Assembly: GCF_003576245.1 (NCBI RefSeq)
Contig: NZ_QWGA01000007.1
Span: 1-64,000, forward strand
Reading direction: 5' to 3'
Origin: Henriciella algicola
GTDB lineage: Bacteria; Pseudomonadota; Alphaproteobacteria; Caulobacterales; Hyphomonadaceae
Length of the DNA: 64,000 nt
The position numbers were made by a program, and so were the translations under genes. Shown piece by piece: positions 62,065 to 64,000 of this stretch; within the stretch, counting starts at the first letter, position 1, and each line of letters begins with the position of its first letter. The notes below the pieces were generated by a model. That model worked only from the letters and a program-made list of their open reading frames with translations. It was not told the DNA's origin and did not search any database.

Positions 62065-63102
62065 ATGCGGTTCATCAAGGCGCTTCTGGCGATTGTATTC
62101 GTGCTGGTCGTGGTCGGCGCAGCTGCGGCTGTTGGCGGCTGGTTCTGGCTGCAGAACGAAATCAGCGAACCCGGGCCTCTCGCCGAGAGCGCTGTGTTTG
62201 AAGTGCGCCAGGGCGACCATGTCGGCGGCGTTGCCCAGCGGCTGGAAAGCCAGGGCATCATCTCCAATGCAGATGTGATGAAGCTGCATGCGCGGCTCTC
62301 TGAACAGCAGGCCGGGCTGAAAGTCGGAGAGTACGCCATTCCGCCCCGCGCGAGCATTGCCGGCATCATGGAGCTGCTCGTGTCCGGCGATGTCATCAAA
62401 TATCGGATCACTGTGCCTGAGGGGCTTACCACGGCACAGGTGCTTCGCATCGTCGAGAACCATCCGGAGCTGGAAGGCGACATGCCGGAGCGTGAGATTG
62501 GCGAAGGCACGCTTCTGCCAGACACCTATATTTTCTCGGCCGACAAGTCGCGCGCCGCGATGATCGAGCGGATGGAGAAGGCCCAGGACGACCTGCTCGA
62601 AGAGCTCTGGCCGCAGCGCGCAGATAATCTTCCAATCTCGACCATTGAGGAGGCGATCATTCTGGCTTCCGTCGTCGAGAAGGAGACCGGAAGCGCCGAT
62701 GAGCGCCCGCTCGTGGCTGGACTCTTTACCAACCGCCTTCGGCGCGGCATGCGCCTCGAGAGCGACCCGACGGTCATTTATGGCGTCTCCCGCGGTGAAC
62801 CGCTTTACCGGACGCTGAACGGTCAACGCGTCCGCCGCACGCTCTATCGCTCTGAGCTCGACCGTGTCACCGACTGGAACACGTATGAGATTGACGGTCT
62901 GCCAAAGACGCCGATCTGCAATCCGGGGCGTGACGCGATCGCGGCTGTGCTGGATCCGCCGGAAACCGATTACATCTTCTTCGTTGCCGATGGCACGGGC
63001 GGACATGCCTTTGCCGAAACTCTGTCGGAGCATAACCGCAACGTCGCTGCCTATCGTGCCTATGAGCGCCGTGAGATCGCGCGTGAGCGAGGCCAGGAGT
63101 GA
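62065..63102 (+). CDS. mltG: Endolytic murein transglycosylase MltG
   Basis: MltG cuts nascent glycan strands and sets their length. The 345-residue protein has one N-terminal helix (FIKALLAIVFVLVVVGAAAAVGGWFWL), a LysM-like domain, and the catalytic YceG domain with ILASVVEKETG (catalytic Glu), VAGLFTNRL, LESDPTVIYG, YNTYEIDGLP-like NTYEIDGLPKTPICNPG and YIFFVADGTGGHAFAET. The usual position near the fab genes is kept. It overlaps the YicC-family gene by four bases. Confidence 0.95.
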   Translation: MRFIKALLAIVFVLVVVGAAAAVGGWFWLQNEISEPGPLAESAVFEVRQGDHVGGVAQRLESQGIISNADVMKLHARLSEQQAGLKVGEYAIPPRASIAGIMELLVSGDVIKYRITVPEGLTTAQVLRIVENHPELEGDMPEREIGEGTLLPDTYIFSADKSRAAMIERMEKAQDDLLEELWPQRADNLPISTIEEAIILASVVEKETGSADERPLVAGLFTNRLRRGMRLESDPTVIYGVSRGEPLYRTLNGQRVRRTLYRSELDRVTDWNTYEIDGLPKTPICNPGRDAIAAVLDPPETDYIFFVADGTGGHAFAETLSEHNRNVAAYRAYERREIARERGQE

Positions 63103-63986
63103 GCGCACGCGTTTCATCAATGACAGGCTTTGCCCGGGTCTCTGGCGAAGCAGACTGGGGCAGTTGGGCAATCGAGGCGAAAAGCGTCAATGGCCGCTCC
63201 CTAGATGTGCGCGTGAATGTGCCCGGCGGGTTTGAAGAGGTGGAGCGCGCGATAAAGCAGGCGGCATCCAAGCTGTTTGCGCGCGGGAATATCCAGATTG
63301 GCCTGCGGATAGAAGTGTCTGGCGGCGTAGAGACGCTTAGCGTGAATCACGATGCGCTGCAGCAGCTGCTACGGGCTTTTGAGAAGGCGTCCGGCCGGGC
63401 CGCAGACCTTGGGGCTATCGCTTCGCTCATGGGCATCAAGGGCGTCGTGGAGACGGGCCAGAGTTCAACCCGAGCTGTCGCGAGCGAGGAGGCTGTCGCG
63501 GCATTACAGGCTGGCGGTGATGATCTCGTGGCACAGCTCAACGCCGCGCGTCTGGAAGAGGGCGCCGCGCTGGAAGAGATGCTCAGCGGGTATCTCGCTG
63601 AAATGGCGCGTGTGGTTGATGAGGCAGAGGCGCTTGCAGCTGACCAACCCAAGCTTCTGAAAGCCCGGCTCGAGAAGCAGCTCGCAGAGCTGGATGCCAG
63701 CGACAAGGTAGATGGCGAGCGGCTAGCGGCTGAGATTGCGCTGTCGGTCGCCAAGGCAGATGTGCGCGAGGAAATCGACCGGCTTCGGGCCCACATTGAG
63801 AGCGGCAGGGGCCTCCTGAAACAGGGTGCACCGATCGGCCGCAAACTCGATTTTCTCGCGCAGGAGTTCAACCGCGAGGCCAACACGCTCTGCTCAAAAT
63901 CGGCCAGCCTCGATTTGACGAATGCGGGACTCGCGCTCAAAGGGCTCGTAGATCAGTTCAAGGAGCAGGCAGCAAATGTCGAATAG
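63099..63986 (+). CDS. YicC/YloC-family endoribonuclease
   Basis: A 295-residue protein starting at GTG inside the mltG end (GTGA). SSMTGFARVSGEADWGSWAIEAKSVNGRSLDVRVNVP is the YicC N-terminal signature; RLRAHIESGRGLLKQGAPIGRKLDFLAQEFNREANTLCSKS is the DUF1732 C-terminal signature. YicC of E. coli and YloC of Bacillus are endoribonucleases. The family usually stands before gmk, and an overlapping start here fits that. Confidence 0.94.
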   Translation: MSARVSSMTGFARVSGEADWGSWAIEAKSVNGRSLDVRVNVPGGFEEVERAIKQAASKLFARGNIQIGLRIEVSGGVETLSVNHDALQQLLRAFEKASGRAADLGAIASLMGIKGVVETGQSSTRAVASEEAVAALQAGGDDLVAQLNAARLEEGAALEEMLSGYLAEMARVVDEAEALAADQPKLLKARLEKQLAELDASDKVDGERLAAEIALSVAKADVREEIDRLRAHIESGRGLLKQGAPIGRKLDFLAQEFNREANTLCSKSASLDLTNAGLALKGLVDQFKEQAANVE

Positions 63987-64000
63987 CGGCCATCCGAAAG
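63976..64000 (+). CDS. gmk: Probable guanylate kinase, first codons only
   Basis: An ATG at 63976 with AAGGAG ten bases upstream opens a frame MSNSGHPK that runs off the window. It overlaps the end of the YicC-family gene by 11 bases. gmk commonly follows yicC in bacteria, including alphaproteobacteria, so this is the expected start. Only eight codons are seen, so the identity is inference from context. Confidence 0.45.

Overview
The window is a continuous, gene-dense stretch of a high-GC alphaproteobacterial chromosome. The RNase E/G-yacG pair, the bamB-der operon, a UrcA-family protein, fabD-fabG-acpP-fabF followed by mltG and a YicC-family gene, and many two-component and cyclic-di-GMP proteins suggest a Caulobacterales/Hyphomonadaceae-type organism; the family-level placement is inference. 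No tRNA, rRNA, CRISPR array, integrase or transposase was seen. No stretch without a gene exceeds 300 bases; the longest is about 293 bases at 12675-12967.

Layout. 1-1.6 kb: the 3' part of an RNase E/G gene, yacG and a small lipoprotein. 1.6-8.8 kb: an iron-uptake-type unit (TonB-dependent receptor, PepSY membrane protein, small membrane protein) flanked by two cyclic-di-GMP enzymes. 8.9-12.7 kb: a hypothetical gene carrying a dispersed repeat, then a low-GC two-gene operon, read as a Hachiman-type anti-phage system (HamA nuclease plus HamB helicase). 13-14.4 kb: an amidase. 14.5-19.7 kb: a signalling cluster of two lone receiver proteins, a PAS histidine kinase and a hybrid kinase. 19.7-22.7 kb: indoleamine 2,3-dioxygenase behind a perfect palindrome, and an M28 peptidase lipoprotein. 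22.9-32.9 kb: guaB, a frameshifted acetyltransferase, an RsmB-like methyltransferase, small membrane proteins, a PilZ protein, a TPR-hydroxylase, guaA and a formyltransferase-like gene. 32.9-36.6 kb: a lipoprotein amidohydrolase divergent from a cassette of two membrane proteins and an XRE regulator, with a symmetric double operator between them; then a small locus with an iron-type operator and a strong terminator. 36.6-47.4 kb: prepilin peptidase, oxidoreductases, NnrU, panB, a YfgM-like protein, bamB, der, a DUF389 protein and an SDR enzyme. 47.4-50.8 kb: radA-cvpA-purF. 51-52.6 kb: urcA and a flavoprotein. 52.7-58.4 kb: rpsF-rpsR-rplI, then dnaB-alr-mlaE-mlaF. 58.6-64 kb: fabD, fabG, acpP, fabF, mltG, the YicC gene and the first codons of a probable gmk.

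Most of the window is housekeeping: purine synthesis (purF, guaB, guaA), fatty-acid synthesis, outer-membrane assembly and replication. The clearest accessory element is the Hachiman-type operon. The most interesting non-coding signals are the double operators at 34.4 kb and 50.9 kb, the palindrome before the dioxygenase, a 15-base iron-type motif shared by two loci 32 kb apart, and a hairpin that would cover the rpsF ribosome-binding site.
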